Positions 44,229-52,483 of a DNA stretch of 64,000 bases are shown one piece after another. The stretch's first letter is position 1; the number at the start of each line of letters is the position of its first letter. The notes under the pieces were generated by a model, which saw nothing but the letters and a program-made list of their open reading frames with translations, searched no databases and was not told the origin of the DNA. The DNA comes from an uncultured Candidatus Binatia bacterium (lineage in GTDB: Bacteria > Desulfobacterota > Binatia > UBA9968 > JAJDTQ01): assembly GCA_958295985.1 (NCBI GenBank), contig OY282432.1, positions 2,823,001 to 2,887,000 of the forward strand. The letters run 5' to 3'. The position numbers were made by a program, and so were the translations under genes.

Positions 44229-44359
44229 GGGATGTTGATTGCTGGCAGTCGGGTCCCGTGCAAGCGGGCCCCGCAAACCCCGTCAGGTCCGGAAGGAAGC
44301 AGCGGTAGCGGACCGCCCCTGTGCCACGGGGAAGCCTGGCTGTCGGCAATGAGCATCCC
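44229..44359 (+). ncRNA. ffs: Signal recognition particle 4.5S RNA
   Basis: The universally conserved SRP hairpin GTCAGGTCCGGAAGGAAGCA lies in the middle (from about 44281), flanked by pairing arms, with outer ends GGGATG (44229) and CATCCC (44354-44359). The short bacterial type lacking an Alu domain is seen. Position between tRNA-Ser and dnaX is a common arrangement. Exact ends are estimates. Confidence 0.94.
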
Positions 44360-44456
44360 GCCGCGCGCAGGGATTTCGGCGCGAAATCGGGGCGGTCCAT
44401 TCACTTTCCGATGATGGCTCGAAGGCTCACCGGGGGCGCGGAGCGCCCTGAACGTC

Positions 44457-46142
44457 ATGTCTTATCTCGTCCTGGCCCGTAAGTGGCGCCCGCAGAGTTT
44501 CGCGGACATGGTGGGGCAGCAGCACATCGCCCGCGTGCTCACCAACGCCATCCAGAGCGGCCGCATCGCCCATTGCTACCTGTTCACCGGGGTTCGCGGC
44601 GTGGGCAAGACCAGCGCCGCGCGCATCCTGGCCAAGGCTCTGAATTGCCTCGACGGACCCACGCCTGCGCCCTGCAACGAGTGCGTTCGTTGCAGGGAGA
44701 TCAACGAGCCCCGGTCCCTTGACGTCTACGAGATCGACGGCGCCTCCAACCGGGGCATCGATGAGGTTCGGCAGATCATCGAGAACGTGCGCTACCAACC
44801 GGCCGCGGCGCGCTTCAAGGTGTACATCATCGACGAGGTCCACCAGGTTACCCGGGACGCCTTCAACGCTCTTCTCAAGACCCTGGAGGAACCGCCGTCG
44901 TTTGCCAAGTTCATCCTTGCCACCACCGAGGTCCACCGCCTCCCGGAAACCATCCTGTCACGCTGCCAGCGGTTCGATTTCCGCCTCATCGGGGTCCACG
45001 ACATCCACGAGCGGTTGCGGCGGATCGCGGACGTGGAGGGCCTGAACATCACCGACGGTGCGCTGACGTTGATGAGCCGCGCGGCCCAGGGCAGCATGCG
45101 CGACGCGCAGTCGTTGCTGGAGCAGGTGCTCTCTTTCACGGAACCCGCGGCGGAGGGCGGCGCCGTGGACGAGCCGCTGCTGCGGGACATCCTGGGCGTG
45201 GCCGAGCGGCGGGTGCTCTACGAGGTCTCGGCCGCGGTGATCGCGGGGGATGCCGCGGCGTGTCTCCGGTTGGTCGCCGAGGTGGCCACTCACGGGGTGG
45301 ATCTTGCTGCTCTCTCCCGGGAGTTGGTGGAGCACTTCCGCAACCTTCTGGTCGTCCGCCTGATGGAGCGCGGGACGGACACGGTCCCGGACGCCGGAGA
45401 AGGGGGTGGGGCCCGACGTCTGATGGACCTGACCGACGAGGAAATCTCGCTGCTGCGCGACCAGGTGGTGTCCGTGGACCCCGAGACCCTCATCGGCTAC
45501 TATCGGTTCGTGGTCCAGGGCGATGAGATCGTGGCTCGTTCACCTTATCCCAGGTTCGATCTGGAGGTATCGCTGGTGCGGGTGGCAACCATGCCCCGCA
45601 CCGTGAACATCACCGATGCCATCGAAGAGCTGCGGCGGCTCGAACAGAGACTGGAGGGGACCGGGCCGGCCCGTGAGTCCGAACCGCGGAGGGAAGCGGA
45701 GCCGCTCCGGGAACCTGCACCGGACCGCAACGAAGAAGCGGACCATGCCGCCCCGGATCAGGCGCCTCCGGCTCCGCCGGTGGAGACGGAGCCCGCGGCG
45801 CCGGAACCAGGCCCCGCTGCATGGAAAGGGTTCCTGGATTTCGTCGCCGGCGAACAGCGGGTTCTGGCCTCGTATCTGGAGCAGGGCAAGCTCCTGGAGA
45901 TCTCCGGGGACGGTCTCAAGCTGGGCCTCAAAGGGTTGTACCGGAGCTATTTGCAGGATCGGGAGAACATGGCTCTCCTGGAACGGTTTCTCGAGCGTTT
46001 CTTCCGACGGGAGATGACCGTGACGGTGGTGTTGCCGCCGGAAGGGGAGGCCGTCTCCGAAGACCCGTCGGATTCGGACCAGGAGGGCGCCGGGGACATC
46101 ATCGACGAGGCGGCAAGGATTTTCGGCGGTACGGTGAAGTAG
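44457..46142 (+). CDS. dnaX: DNA polymerase III subunits gamma/tau
   Basis: This 561-residue clamp-loader ATPase has the start YLVLARKWRP, Walker A GVRGVGKTSAAR, a zinc module (CNECVRC), the Walker B YIIDEVHQ and sensor LKTLEEPPS. A Pro/Glu-rich linker (about residues 395-450) leads to a C-terminal tau-like domain. No obvious A-rich slippery site for a gamma frameshift was seen. Confidence 0.95.
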   Translation: MSYLVLARKWRPQSFADMVGQQHIARVLTNAIQSGRIAHCYLFTGVRGVGKTSAARILAKALNCLDGPTPAPCNECVRCREINEPRSLDVYEIDGASNRGIDEVRQIIENVRYQPAAARFKVYIIDEVHQVTRDAFNALLKTLEEPPSFAKFILATTEVHRLPETILSRCQRFDFRLIGVHDIHERLRRIADVEGLNITDGALTLMSRAAQGSMRDAQSLLEQVLSFTEPAAEGGAVDEPLLRDILGVAERRVLYEVSAAVIAGDAAACLRLVAEVATHGVDLAALSRELVEHFRNLLVVRLMERGTDTVPDAGEGGGARRLMDLTDEEISLLRDQVVSVDPETLIGYYRFVVQGDEIVARSPYPRFDLEVSLVRVATMPRTVNITDAIEELRRLEQRLEGTGPARESEPRREAEPLREPAPDRNEEADHAAPDQAPPAPPVETEPAAPEPGPAAWKGFLDFVAGEQRVLASYLEQGKLLEISGDGLKLGLKGLYRSYLQDRENMALLERFLERFFRREMTVTVVLPPEGEAVSEDPSDSDQEGAGDIIDEAARIFGGTVK

Positions 46143-46166
46143 CGTGCCCGCTGAAGGGAGCAGTCT

Positions 46167-46493
46167 ATGAGTGAGGGTATGGGCGGTATGGGCGGCCTCA
46201 TGAAGCAAGCCCACGAGATGCAGGCGAAGCTTGCCAGGATCCAGGAGGAGCTGGCGAAGAAGACGGTGGAAGCCACCTCGGGCGGTGGCATGGTCCGGGT
46301 CACTGTCAACGGCCAGTTCACGCTTGCTTCCATCAAGGTGGACCCCGCCGTCGTCGATCCGGAGGAAGTGGAGATGCTGGAGGATCTGGTGCGCGCCGCG
46401 GTCAACGAGGGACTCAGGCGTGCCCGCGAAATGGCTTCGGAGGAGATGAGCAAGCTCACGGGAGGGTTCAAGATCCCCGGACTGACGCCATGA
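46167..46493 (+). CDS. ybaB: YbaB/EbfC nucleoid-associated protein
   Basis: This 108-residue protein has the typical coiled N-terminus (MKQAHEMQAKLARIQEEL) and central beta part (GGGMVRVTVNGQ) of the YbaB family of DNA-binding proteins. Its stop overlaps recR by 4 bases. The dnaX-ybaB-recR order is strongly conserved. Confidence 0.93.
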   Translation: MSEGMGGMGGLMKQAHEMQAKLARIQEELAKKTVEATSGGGMVRVTVNGQFTLASIKVDPAVVDPEEVEMLEDLVRAAVNEGLRRAREMASEEMSKLTGGFKIPGLTP

Positions 46494-47110
46494 CCGGGTA
46501 TCCCGCGCCGCTGGCACGGGTCATCGAGCAGCTTTCCAGGCTTCCCGGCATCGGGGAGAAGACCGCCGGCCGCCTGGCCTTTTTCCTGCTGAAGGAAGGG
46601 AAGGAGTCGGTGCTGGCGCTGGCCGGAAGCATGGAGAGGCTGAAGCGGGAGATGGGTCTTTGTCCCCAATGCTTCGGCCTGAGCGAAATACCCGCGGGAA
46701 CGGAGGAGGTCGCGCCGTGCAGGGTGTGCCGTGACCCCGGCCGCGACAACCACACCATCTGTGTAGTGGAGGAGCCGTCGGACCTCATGGCGGTCGAGCG
46801 TTCCGGGGAGTACAAGGGCCTTTACCACGTGCTCCACGGCGCCATCTTCCCGCTCAACGGGGTCGGACCCGACGCGCTGAAGATCAAGGAACTCATGGCG
46901 CGGGTCCGCGCTCATCCCCCCGTGGAAATCATCGTCGCCACCAACGCCACCCGGGCAGGGGACGCGACCGCCCTCTACCTCGCCAAGATGGTCAAGCCCC
47001 TTGACATCCGCATCACCCGCATTGCCCGCGGCCTGCCCATGGGCGGAGAGATCGAGTACACCGATGCCGGCACCCTGGGCGAAGCCCTCGACGGAAGGCG
47101 CGAGCTGTAA
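46490..47110 (+). CDS. recR: Recombination protein RecR
   Basis: This 206-residue protein acts with RecF and RecO in loading RecA at gaps. It has the helix-hairpin-helix (RLPGIGEKTAGRLAFF), a four-cysteine zinc finger (CPQC and CRVC) and the Toprim domain (ICVVEEPSDLMAVER). It ends 32 bases before the left inverted repeat of the accessory island. Confidence 0.95.
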   Translation: MTGYPAPLARVIEQLSRLPGIGEKTAGRLAFFLLKEGKESVLALAGSMERLKREMGLCPQCFGLSEIPAGTEEVAPCRVCRDPGRDNHTICVVEEPSDLMAVERSGEYKGLYHVLHGAIFPLNGVGPDALKIKELMARVRAHPPVEIIVATNATRAGDATALYLAKMVKPLDIRITRIARGLPMGGEIEYTDAGTLGEALDGRREL

Positions 47111-47141
47111 GCTCGGCCGGCCGCAAGAACCCCTTGCAGGT

Positions 47142-47161
47142 GGTAGTGGCTCAGTTTGAAA
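47142..47161 (+). repeat. Left terminal inverted repeat of the island
   Basis: Twenty bases identical to the reverse complement of 54007-54026. It lies 32 bases after the recR stop codon. Confidence 0.9.
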
Positions 47162-47231
47162 ATCAGGCAGGCGGTTTTCGTGATTTTGGACTTGACGCAA
47201 TGAACAGCGGTTTTGGGGCACTCAGGCGTTC

Positions 47232-47645
47232 GTGGTTCAGTCTGGGGACCGTTCCGGGAGTGCTCCGGTAGAGCGAGCGACCTATGCGGGGGGCATGGTA
47301 GGGGTGATAGCCAACGATGAGCGCTCAGTGTACGGGGACGCGAGCCTTGTTTACACGAGTGACTTTAATGCAGGTCCGGGGACGGTGGGCTTCCTGGATG
47401 CCCGGTTTAACAACATCGTGGCTGAAGACGGCGGGGTGCTGGACAAGAGGTCCTTCAGCATCGACAACATTCCGGTGTCGGGTGCCGGCCGGCGAGTGGG
47501 AGGAGGCAATGCAGGGTTAGCGCGGGAGTACCAGGATGTGGTGTTTGCAGGACCCGACCATGAGGAGGTGTTCGGGACTTTTGTCGAGCCCAACTTCCAC
47601 AACGGCAATTCTTTGCACGGCGCGTTCGGCGCGGACAAGCAGTAG
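47232..47645 (+). pseudogene. Truncated transferrin-binding-protein-like (TbpB C-lobe-like) surface protein gene
   Basis: The frame encodes about 120 residues resembling the C-terminal beta-barrel lobe of TbpB-type or factor-H-binding-type lipoproteins: ATYAGGMVG, a beta-strand-rich middle, GPDHEEVFGTFVEP and the typical end LHGAFGADKQ. There is no signal peptide or handle domain, and the 5' part is missing next to the left island repeat, so it is a 3' remnant. The first 17 codons (from GTG 47232) look unrelated to the fold. Assignment is from pattern memory and should be treated as tentative. Confidence 0.55.
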
Positions 47646-47676
47646 GGCACGGGTGGGCGGCGTCAGGGAGGCTCAG

Positions 47677-47856
47677 ATGCTGTATTCAAAGGACGATGGC
47701 GACATCATCGTGACGCTGCCTCCGGGCATGACGTTGGCGCTTCACCCAATAGACCGGCGGTTCCTGGAGAGCATCCGCCAGGACGGGCAGCGGCACCCGG
47801 TGTATGTGTGGGCGAAAGAGAGTTGGGCGAGCCCGCCAACAGCACGTTGTTGCTGA
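47677..47856 (+). CDS. Small hypothetical protein
   Basis: A 59-residue product with a clear GGGAGG ribosome-binding site 6 bases before the ATG. The sequence (GDIIVTLPPGMTLALHPIDR, then FLESIRQDGQRHPVYVW) reads like a real small soluble protein, but the last residues (ASPPTARCC) may be out of frame. It follows the TbpB-like remnant by 31 bases. Function unknown. Confidence 0.45.
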   Translation: MLYSKDDGDIIVTLPPGMTLALHPIDRRFLESIRQDGQRHPVYVWAKESWASPPTARCC

Positions 47857-47905
47857 TCGTCTTCCAGTCCATACGATTCTCCTGTCAGTCGGCGCCTGGA
47901 GACTA

Positions 47906-48496
47906 TCAGGCAGTTTCGTTCGGAATAGCGGCTCGAATAGCTGCTTTCAGCGCGCACGGGAAGATAAACCAAGTCTTCCACTCCCCCCGGTGTGGAAAGC
48001 CAAGCTCCCCTTCCTTGTTCCAGCGTATGGCGAGCACGTCACGCCAGTCGTCGTTTTTGTCCCTGTCCCACTGTCCTTTTGCGAGCAACCACTCCTTGTC
48101 CCTGTCCCGGTCCCCGTAGATGACCTTGGTTGACCGCCACTTGGCTGGGGGCCTGAATTCGGCGGTTTCGTTCAGTTTCGCAAGGTGGCTTGGGCTGAAT
48201 CCGGCTTTCAGTTGCGTAAGCTTGGGGCTGAATTCGGCGGTTCCTTTCAGTTTCTTAATCTCGTTTAGAATAGCTGCTTGCAGCGCGGCCGGCAAGATAA
48301 ACCAAGCCGGTTTGCCCCCCGTGAATGGATGGCCACTAGGGTTAGGCTCCCCTTCCTTGCCGTTCCAGCGTATGGCGAGCACGGGCTCGTTTTTCCACCG
48401 TCCTTCTGCGACCGACCACTCCGTGTCCGTGTCCTTGTAGATGGTCTCGCCAAACTGCCAACGGTCCTTGGGGTTGATCACGGCTTCCGGATCCAT
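47906..48496 (-). CDS. Hypothetical protein with two tandem copies of one domain
   Basis: This 196-residue protein consists of two related halves of about 70 residues. Copy one (about 12-83) and copy two (about 117-190) share the order: W-basic start, VIYGD/TIYKD, EW, G.W, VLAIRWN followed by EGE, then WFI.P.AL.AAI. They are joined by a repetitive linker (AEFSPKLTQL, AGFSPSHLAKL, AEFRPPAKW). There is no signal peptide. A GGAGG site 5 bases before the ATG and a palindromic promoter region upstream support expression. Function unknown; the fold may be a small beta-alpha domain. Confidence 0.65.
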   Translation of the reverse strand: MDPEAVINPKDRWQFGETIYKDTDTEWSVAEGRWKNEPVLAIRWNGKEGEPNPSGHPFTGGKPAWFILPAALQAAILNEIKKLKGTAEFSPKLTQLKAGFSPSHLAKLNETAEFRPPAKWRSTKVIYGDRDRDKEWLLAKGQWDRDKNDDWRDVLAIRWNKEGELGFPHRGEWKTWFIFPCALKAAIRAAIPNETA

Positions 48497-48531
48497 CTGT
48501 ACCTCCGTAAGTAACTAAGCCTTAATACGAA

Positions 48532-48551
48532 AAGTATACGCTAAGTATACT
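48532..48551. promoter_or_regulatory. Palindromic operator/promoter upstream of the two-domain hypothetical gene
   Basis: The sequence aagtatacgctaagtatact contains two GTATAC palindromes 5 bases apart, about 40 bases upstream of the minus-strand start at 48496, in an AT-rich patch with a TATACT -10-like element. It looks like an operator for a dimeric regulator. No regulator gene is adjacent. Confidence 0.45.
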
Positions 48552-48743
48552 AATGTTGTGAAGCACCAGACCAACCCCGGACTGCTGTTCGGTGACTTCG
48601 GCGGGGAGCTTCAGTAAACGGAGGCATGCTCGGGTTCGAGTAGGTGGTGTCTCCGTCCGGAGACGGCCGCACCAGCCGGCTGGATTTTTGACACCTGAAA
48701 ATCAGGACCCGGCGCGGATCGGAATCTCGAAAGTGAGGGAGGC

Positions 48744-48988
48744 ATGACGGCTGACACCACAAGGGCGGCGTTCGAGCGCAACCCGCCGTTGCAAAGGATT
48801 TGCGAGCCGCGTTGGTGGCGGCACATGACATATGCGCGGCGGTAGCGGATATCGAGACGGACTATTACCGTGAGACCAAGGAGTTGCCGGAGCTGGTGGC
48901 GACGTTGGAGGAGTTGAAGGGCAAGGTGCCGGGGTTGAACGGGGTGTTGAACAAGGCGGTCAAGGAGTTGTCCGGGCTGATTCAGTAG
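48744..48988 (+). pseudogene. Small hypothetical gene, probably frameshifted
   Basis: An ATG at 48744 with a strong GAGGGAGG site opens a frame (MTADTTRAAFER) that soon becomes non-coding. The coding-like continuation (VAKDLRAALVAAHDICAAVA, then ETDYYRETKELPELV and a helical end GVLNKAVKELSGLIQ) is in another frame that has no good start except a TTG at 48800. The two parts probably formed one helical protein of about 80 residues before a shift near 48770. Function unknown. Confidence 0.4.
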
Positions 48989-49000
48989 AGGGTTCGAGTC

Positions 49001-49195
49001 ATGTTGATGGCGTCTGTTGTAGGGGCTGCGGGGGATTCGAGAGTTGCACGGTTGACGAACAAGGATCGCCACCCGGAGTTCGAGCGGTTGGTGAGGGAGT
49101 TGTTGATGGCTGGCTCTCGGGTCCACAACGAGCTGAACGGCGCAGCACGCATACATACCGACTCGAAACGAACGATGCCGAAATGCAGCCGATAG
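49001..49195 (+). CDS. Small hypothetical protein
   Basis: A 64-residue frame following the previous gene by 12 bases. The middle (LTNKDRHPEFERLVRELLMA, GSRVHNELNG) looks like a real helical protein, whereas the end does not. The ribosome-binding site is weak. It may be a decayed member of the same cassette. Confidence 0.35.
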   Translation: MLMASVVGAAGDSRVARLTNKDRHPEFERLVRELLMAGSRVHNELNGAARIHTDSKRTMPKCSR

Positions 49196-49265
49196 TGACG
49201 GTCGAACAAGTTGAAGAACCAAGGCAGAATGTATGGTTTGAACTATCCGACTGTGTAATTCGGGT

Positions 49266-49291
49266 AAACGGCTTTACCATTGGCCGTTTTT
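49266..49291 (+). terminator. Hairpin with T tract
   Basis: Arms AAACGGC (49266-49272) and GCCGTTT (49283-49289) are followed by T residues. It would end transcription after the small hypothetical genes. Confidence 0.6.
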
Positions 49292-49442
49292 GTTCAGCCC
49301 CGATGGGATGGGAGAGTTTGTCGTCTACACATCAACGGCAAGGAGCAGCACTCTGAACTGTGGCAGATTAGTCAACAAGCACTTGGGCATTGGGCATCTG
49401 TTCTTCGGGTGATCTTCTTCCCTTTCGCCACTATTCGCTATA

Positions 49443-49793
49443 ATTCCCATAAGAAGGTGCTCATCATCCGGTGCTTGACCGAGGGCATGAGTTTGCGGGC
49501 GGTTGCGCGGATCGCGGACGTATCCCGGAACACGGTTGCGAAGCTGCTCGCGGACGCGGGTCGGGCTTGCGCGGACTTCCAGGACAAGGCGCTTTGGAAC
49601 CTGCCGTGCCAACGCATCCAGGCTGACGAGATTTGGAGCTTCGTCTACGCCAAGCAGAAGAACGTGCCGCGTGCGAAATCGGCGCCACCGGAAGCCGGGG
49701 ATGTCTGGACGTGGACGGCCATCTGCGCGGACACGAAGCTGGTGCCGTCCTGGCGCTTGGGCGACCGTTCCGGGGCTACCGCTCTGGACTTAA
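49443..49793 (+). pseudogene. IS1-family transposase remnant (5' and 3' truncated)
   Basis: The frame encodes KKVLIIRCLTEGMSLRAVAR, a helix-turn-helix (VSRNTVAKLLADAG), CQRIQADEIWSFVYAKQKN and DVWTWTAICADTKLVPSW followed by GDRSGATALDL, the N-terminal two-thirds of IS1-type transposases with the first catalytic Asp (DEIWSF). It lacks a proper start codon; a TATAAT sits at 49439. It ends abruptly near 49793, where the sequence changes to the last codons of a TbpB-like gene. So the element is truncated and the catalytic triad is incomplete. Confidence 0.75.
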
Positions 49794-49821
49794 GGGCGCG
49801 TTCGGGGCGGAGAAGCAGTAG
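49794..49821 (+). pseudogene. 3' tail of a second TbpB-like gene
   Basis: The codons for KGAFGAEKQ and stop match the end of the TbpB-like remnant at 47645 (HGAFGADKQ, stop). The upstream part of the gene has been replaced by the IS1-type remnant. It is only about nine codons, so the call is tentative. Confidence 0.35.
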
Positions 49822-49871
49822 AGGGACTGGGCGGGGCGGTTTCGGCCGCTCCGCGTATGGAAGGAGGTGCT

Positions 49872-50342
49872 GTGAAAAGTCGAAAAGAAGAGATACTAGC
49901 GAATCGAAAAGACAGGTGGGAGCTTCTTCAACTTGCAAAGGAGCGTCCAGATGGGCAGCTTCATTATGATTTGATGCATGACCGCGACAATCCCGCTCTT
50001 GGTTACATAAATGGTCCAGGTTATGTGACCGAGGGCGATGAGAAAATTCAGGATCGCCTTGTTATAGACATGGCGGAGTATCAACTCTTGTGTGAAATGG
50101 CGGACGAGGGGTTGTTGGAGCCAATCCGGATGACCGATCTTTTACCTTCAAAGAGTTCCCGGCAGCAGATTCTTCATTCGGGGTTTCGGGTTACGAGTAA
50201 GGGGCTGTACCGGCTGTCTTGGAAGTACCGTCGAGATCGGATAGCCGACTTTGTGTGGAAGTGGGTTTTGGTGGGTTCTGGGGCCTTTGTGTTCCTCTGC
50301 AAGCAGATGTGGGGCTGGGCGGTGTGGCTTCAACTGATTTGA
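49872..50342 (+). CDS. Hypothetical protein with C-terminal membrane segment
   Basis: This 156-residue protein has a charged N-terminal region and a single hydrophobic segment near the C-terminus (WVLVGSGAFVFLCKQMWGWA). GTG at 49872 is the likely start, since AAGGAGG is 5 bases upstream; an ATG at 49857 precedes that site. The middle part (DMAEYQLLCEMADEGLLEPI, then HSGFRVTSKGLYRLSW) suggests a small winged-helix-like fold. Codon use is less GC-biased than in the chromosome around the island. Function unknown. Confidence 0.55.
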   Translation: MKSRKEEILANRKDRWELLQLAKERPDGQLHYDLMHDRDNPALGYINGPGYVTEGDEKIQDRLVIDMAEYQLLCEMADEGLLEPIRMTDLLPSKSSRQQILHSGFRVTSKGLYRLSWKYRRDRIADFVWKWVLVGSGAFVFLCKQMWGWAVWLQLI

Positions 50343-50368
50343 ACTAGGTAGGGATGAGTGGGTGAGCC

Positions 50369-51262
50369 ATGAAACAACTGATCGGGGTGTGTTTGTTGGC
50401 GGTTGCCGTTGCGTTTCCTACGGCGGGTTTGTCGGAGTGGCAGGTAGTGGAGTTCGAGGGTGATCCTTTCGATGAGCCTCCGGTGTCTACTTGGTCGCGG
50501 TTTCGGAACCGGCAAAGCCGCGGAGGGACTTTAAGGAGTACCCGCTCAAAGGGATGGAGGCAAGGGTTCGGCTTCATTGCGAAGCTGACAGTGAGTTTGT
50601 TCATGCCGACGTGATTTTTCTGAAACATGATGAGCGGATTGAGTATCAGGGTAGATCGAGCATTTGGGTGAGGCATAACTTGGCGCGGGATGACCGTGGC
50701 GAGATTCGCACGTTGACCTATAATGGATTCTTTGAGTACGACGACCGTGAGCGGTTGGTTCGTGAGTGGAAGGCGGGCGGTCGGTTCCATGTTAGGTTCG
50801 CGTGGGGGGTATCGGGTTTTCTCATTTGATTTGACGGGTGCGGAACAGGCCATCAACACGCTTTATGAGAAGTGCCCAAAAAAGTTGGTGTGGGACAAGA
50901 CGGTGGCGTTTCAACAGGAGTTAGAGAAGGAATTGGAACGCGAGAAGGGTAAGCCGGGGGTGGGTCGTGAGGATCGCGTGTGGCAGTATTACGAGCAGCG
51001 GAAGCGGGAGTTTTGTGCGGAAGTGCCACAGTCCTTTCTTTGCAAGGAAGAGGAACCAGTGGTTGAGCAACGCGATTCTCGGGGATTGGACCGGGAAAGG
51101 CTGGCAGAGTTTTGCGCCGAGCTGCCGGAGTCTGCAATCTGTCAAGATCGGGATAAAGAAGTCTTGCAAAATGAGGTTGAGAGTAAGGTCTGTCCGGCTG
51201 GACAAGCGCCAAAGGTGGTTCGGTCTAGTACACGCGATTTTGTGATTTGCGCTCTGCAATAG
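50369..51262 (+). pseudogene. Secreted hypothetical protein gene broken by two frameshifts
   Basis: The 5' frame encodes a signal peptide (MKQLIGVCLLAVAVAFPTAG, LS) and SEWQVVEFEGDPFDEPPVST. Coding then moves to another frame near 50490 (KGMEARVRLHCEADSEFVHA, then LVREWKAGGRFHVRFAWG), and returns to the first at a run of six G (50804-50809), continuing FSFDLTGAEQAINTLYEKC and a Cys-containing tail. Joined, it is an exported protein of about 295 residues, the middle part resembling secreted stress- or immunity-type beta proteins ending FDLTGAEQAI. Two frameshifts, one in a homopolymer, mean pseudogene, phase-variable gene, or sequence error. Confidence 0.6.
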
Positions 51263-51332
51263 AGGAGCGTAGGGGTCGGGAAGGGCGAGCGGCAATCGGG
51301 GCCGCCAAGAGACAGAAAGCGGGGGTGTTGTT

Positions 51333-52427
51333 ATGAGGTTTTTGATCGCGGTTCTAGTGCTGATAGTAGGGGGGCTTGTAGTTAGCTGCGGACCGACGCA
51401 TCAAGCGCCCGTAGTGAGTGAGGCGGAGGAAGCCGCGGAGGCGGCGTATCAGGAGCGGCGGGCGTTTCAGCGGTGGCACGGGCAGCATGTGAGGGTGTTC
51501 AACATATGGGACCGGCTAGCGGCTGCGAACGCGGAGTTTTGCCCTGAGAAGATTCCGGCTGTCGGTTGGTGGGTGAGTACTCCGGGGGGAGTTTCGGAGA
51601 CCTTGCGTGGGGAGTACGTGAGAAAGTTTGGCGGCGGGGACATTCCTCGAATCACGTATTTGCATGCTGGCGGGGTTGCGGAGAAAGCGGGGATGCGTGC
51701 AGGGGATCAAGTAGTCTCCGTGAATGGCGTGGTGTTGGCGATTGGATGGAACGGACAGATGAGCAATTGGCGGACGTGGAAAGAGACGAGTCCCTTGAAG
51801 GTGGAGTACCTTCGAGGCGGGAAGCGTCGGTTGGTGAACTTGACGCCGGTGGAGGCATGCAAGTTCAACGTGGTGGTGGGTCCCGAGACGACGGTGAACG
51901 CCACAGCGTCAATTGATACGATTTCGGTATCGGTGGGGATGCTGGATTTCCTCACGAGTGACGACGATCTCGCGTTGGTGATCGGGCATGAGCTGGCGCA
52001 TCACACGGAAGGGCATATCGCAAAGAAGATGCAGAATCAGGTGGTGGGCGCGGTTTTCGGAGCCGTGATTGGTGCTGCTATCGGGTTGCCGGGCTTGGGC
52101 TATTCGGGTGGGACCATCGGAGCGATGGCGTTTTCAAAGGAGTTCGAGTCGGAGTCCGATTACGTGGGGTTGTATTACACGGCGCGGGCCGGGTATCGGA
52201 TAGATGGGGCGTCGGAGTTGTGGAGGCGTATGGGTGAACTGGACCCGAATTCAATCAACTTCGGGAGTACCCATCCCACGTCGGCTAAGCGTTCCGTGGC
52301 GTTGTCTCGCGCCGTGCGTGAGATAGAGCGGCGTCGGGAGGCGGGAGAGCCGTTGGTGCCCAAGCGGAGGCATCCCGTGGTGGAGAAGGCGGACAAGGGC
52401 GATTCGTTTGAAGATCGGATGAACTAG
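51333..52427 (+). CDS. M48 family metalloprotease lipoprotein with PDZ domain
   Basis: This 364-residue protein has a lipoprotein signal (lipobox VVSC, Cys19), a PDZ domain (about residues 104-170, HAGGVAEKAGMRAGDQVVSV) and an M48 peptidase domain with the zinc motif HELAH (219-223) and the third ligand in ESESDYVGLYY. Between the last two is a glycine-rich hydrophobic hairpin typical of BepA/Oma1-type proteases. It should act in the periplasm, anchored to a membrane, in protein quality control. It is intact although neighbours are broken. Confidence 0.87.
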   Translation: MRFLIAVLVLIVGGLVVSCGPTHQAPVVSEAEEAAEAAYQERRAFQRWHGQHVRVFNIWDRLAAANAEFCPEKIPAVGWWVSTPGGVSETLRGEYVRKFGGGDIPRITYLHAGGVAEKAGMRAGDQVVSVNGVVLAIGWNGQMSNWRTWKETSPLKVEYLRGGKRRLVNLTPVEACKFNVVVGPETTVNATASIDTISVSVGMLDFLTSDDDLALVIGHELAHHTEGHIAKKMQNQVVGAVFGAVIGAAIGLPGLGYSGGTIGAMAFSKEFESESDYVGLYYTARAGYRIDGASELWRRMGELDPNSINFGSTHPTSAKRSVALSRAVREIERRREAGEPLVPKRRHPVVEKADKGDSFEDRMN

Positions 52428-52437
52428 AGGACGGTCC

Positions 52438-52466
52438 GGGCGGGGGCTGCGGCTCCCGCCCTTTTC
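52438..52466 (+). terminator. Rho-independent terminator after the M48 gene
   Basis: A GGGCGGGGGC...GCTCCCGCCC stem is followed by TTTT, 11 bases after the protease stop. Confidence 0.75.
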
Positions 52467-52483
52467 GGGTGAAGGGGAGTTGG

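Noticed and set aside
43910-44458. Minus-strand open frame of about 180 codons across tRNA-Ser and 4.5S RNA
   Set aside because: It overlaps two structural RNA genes and has no protein-like pattern.
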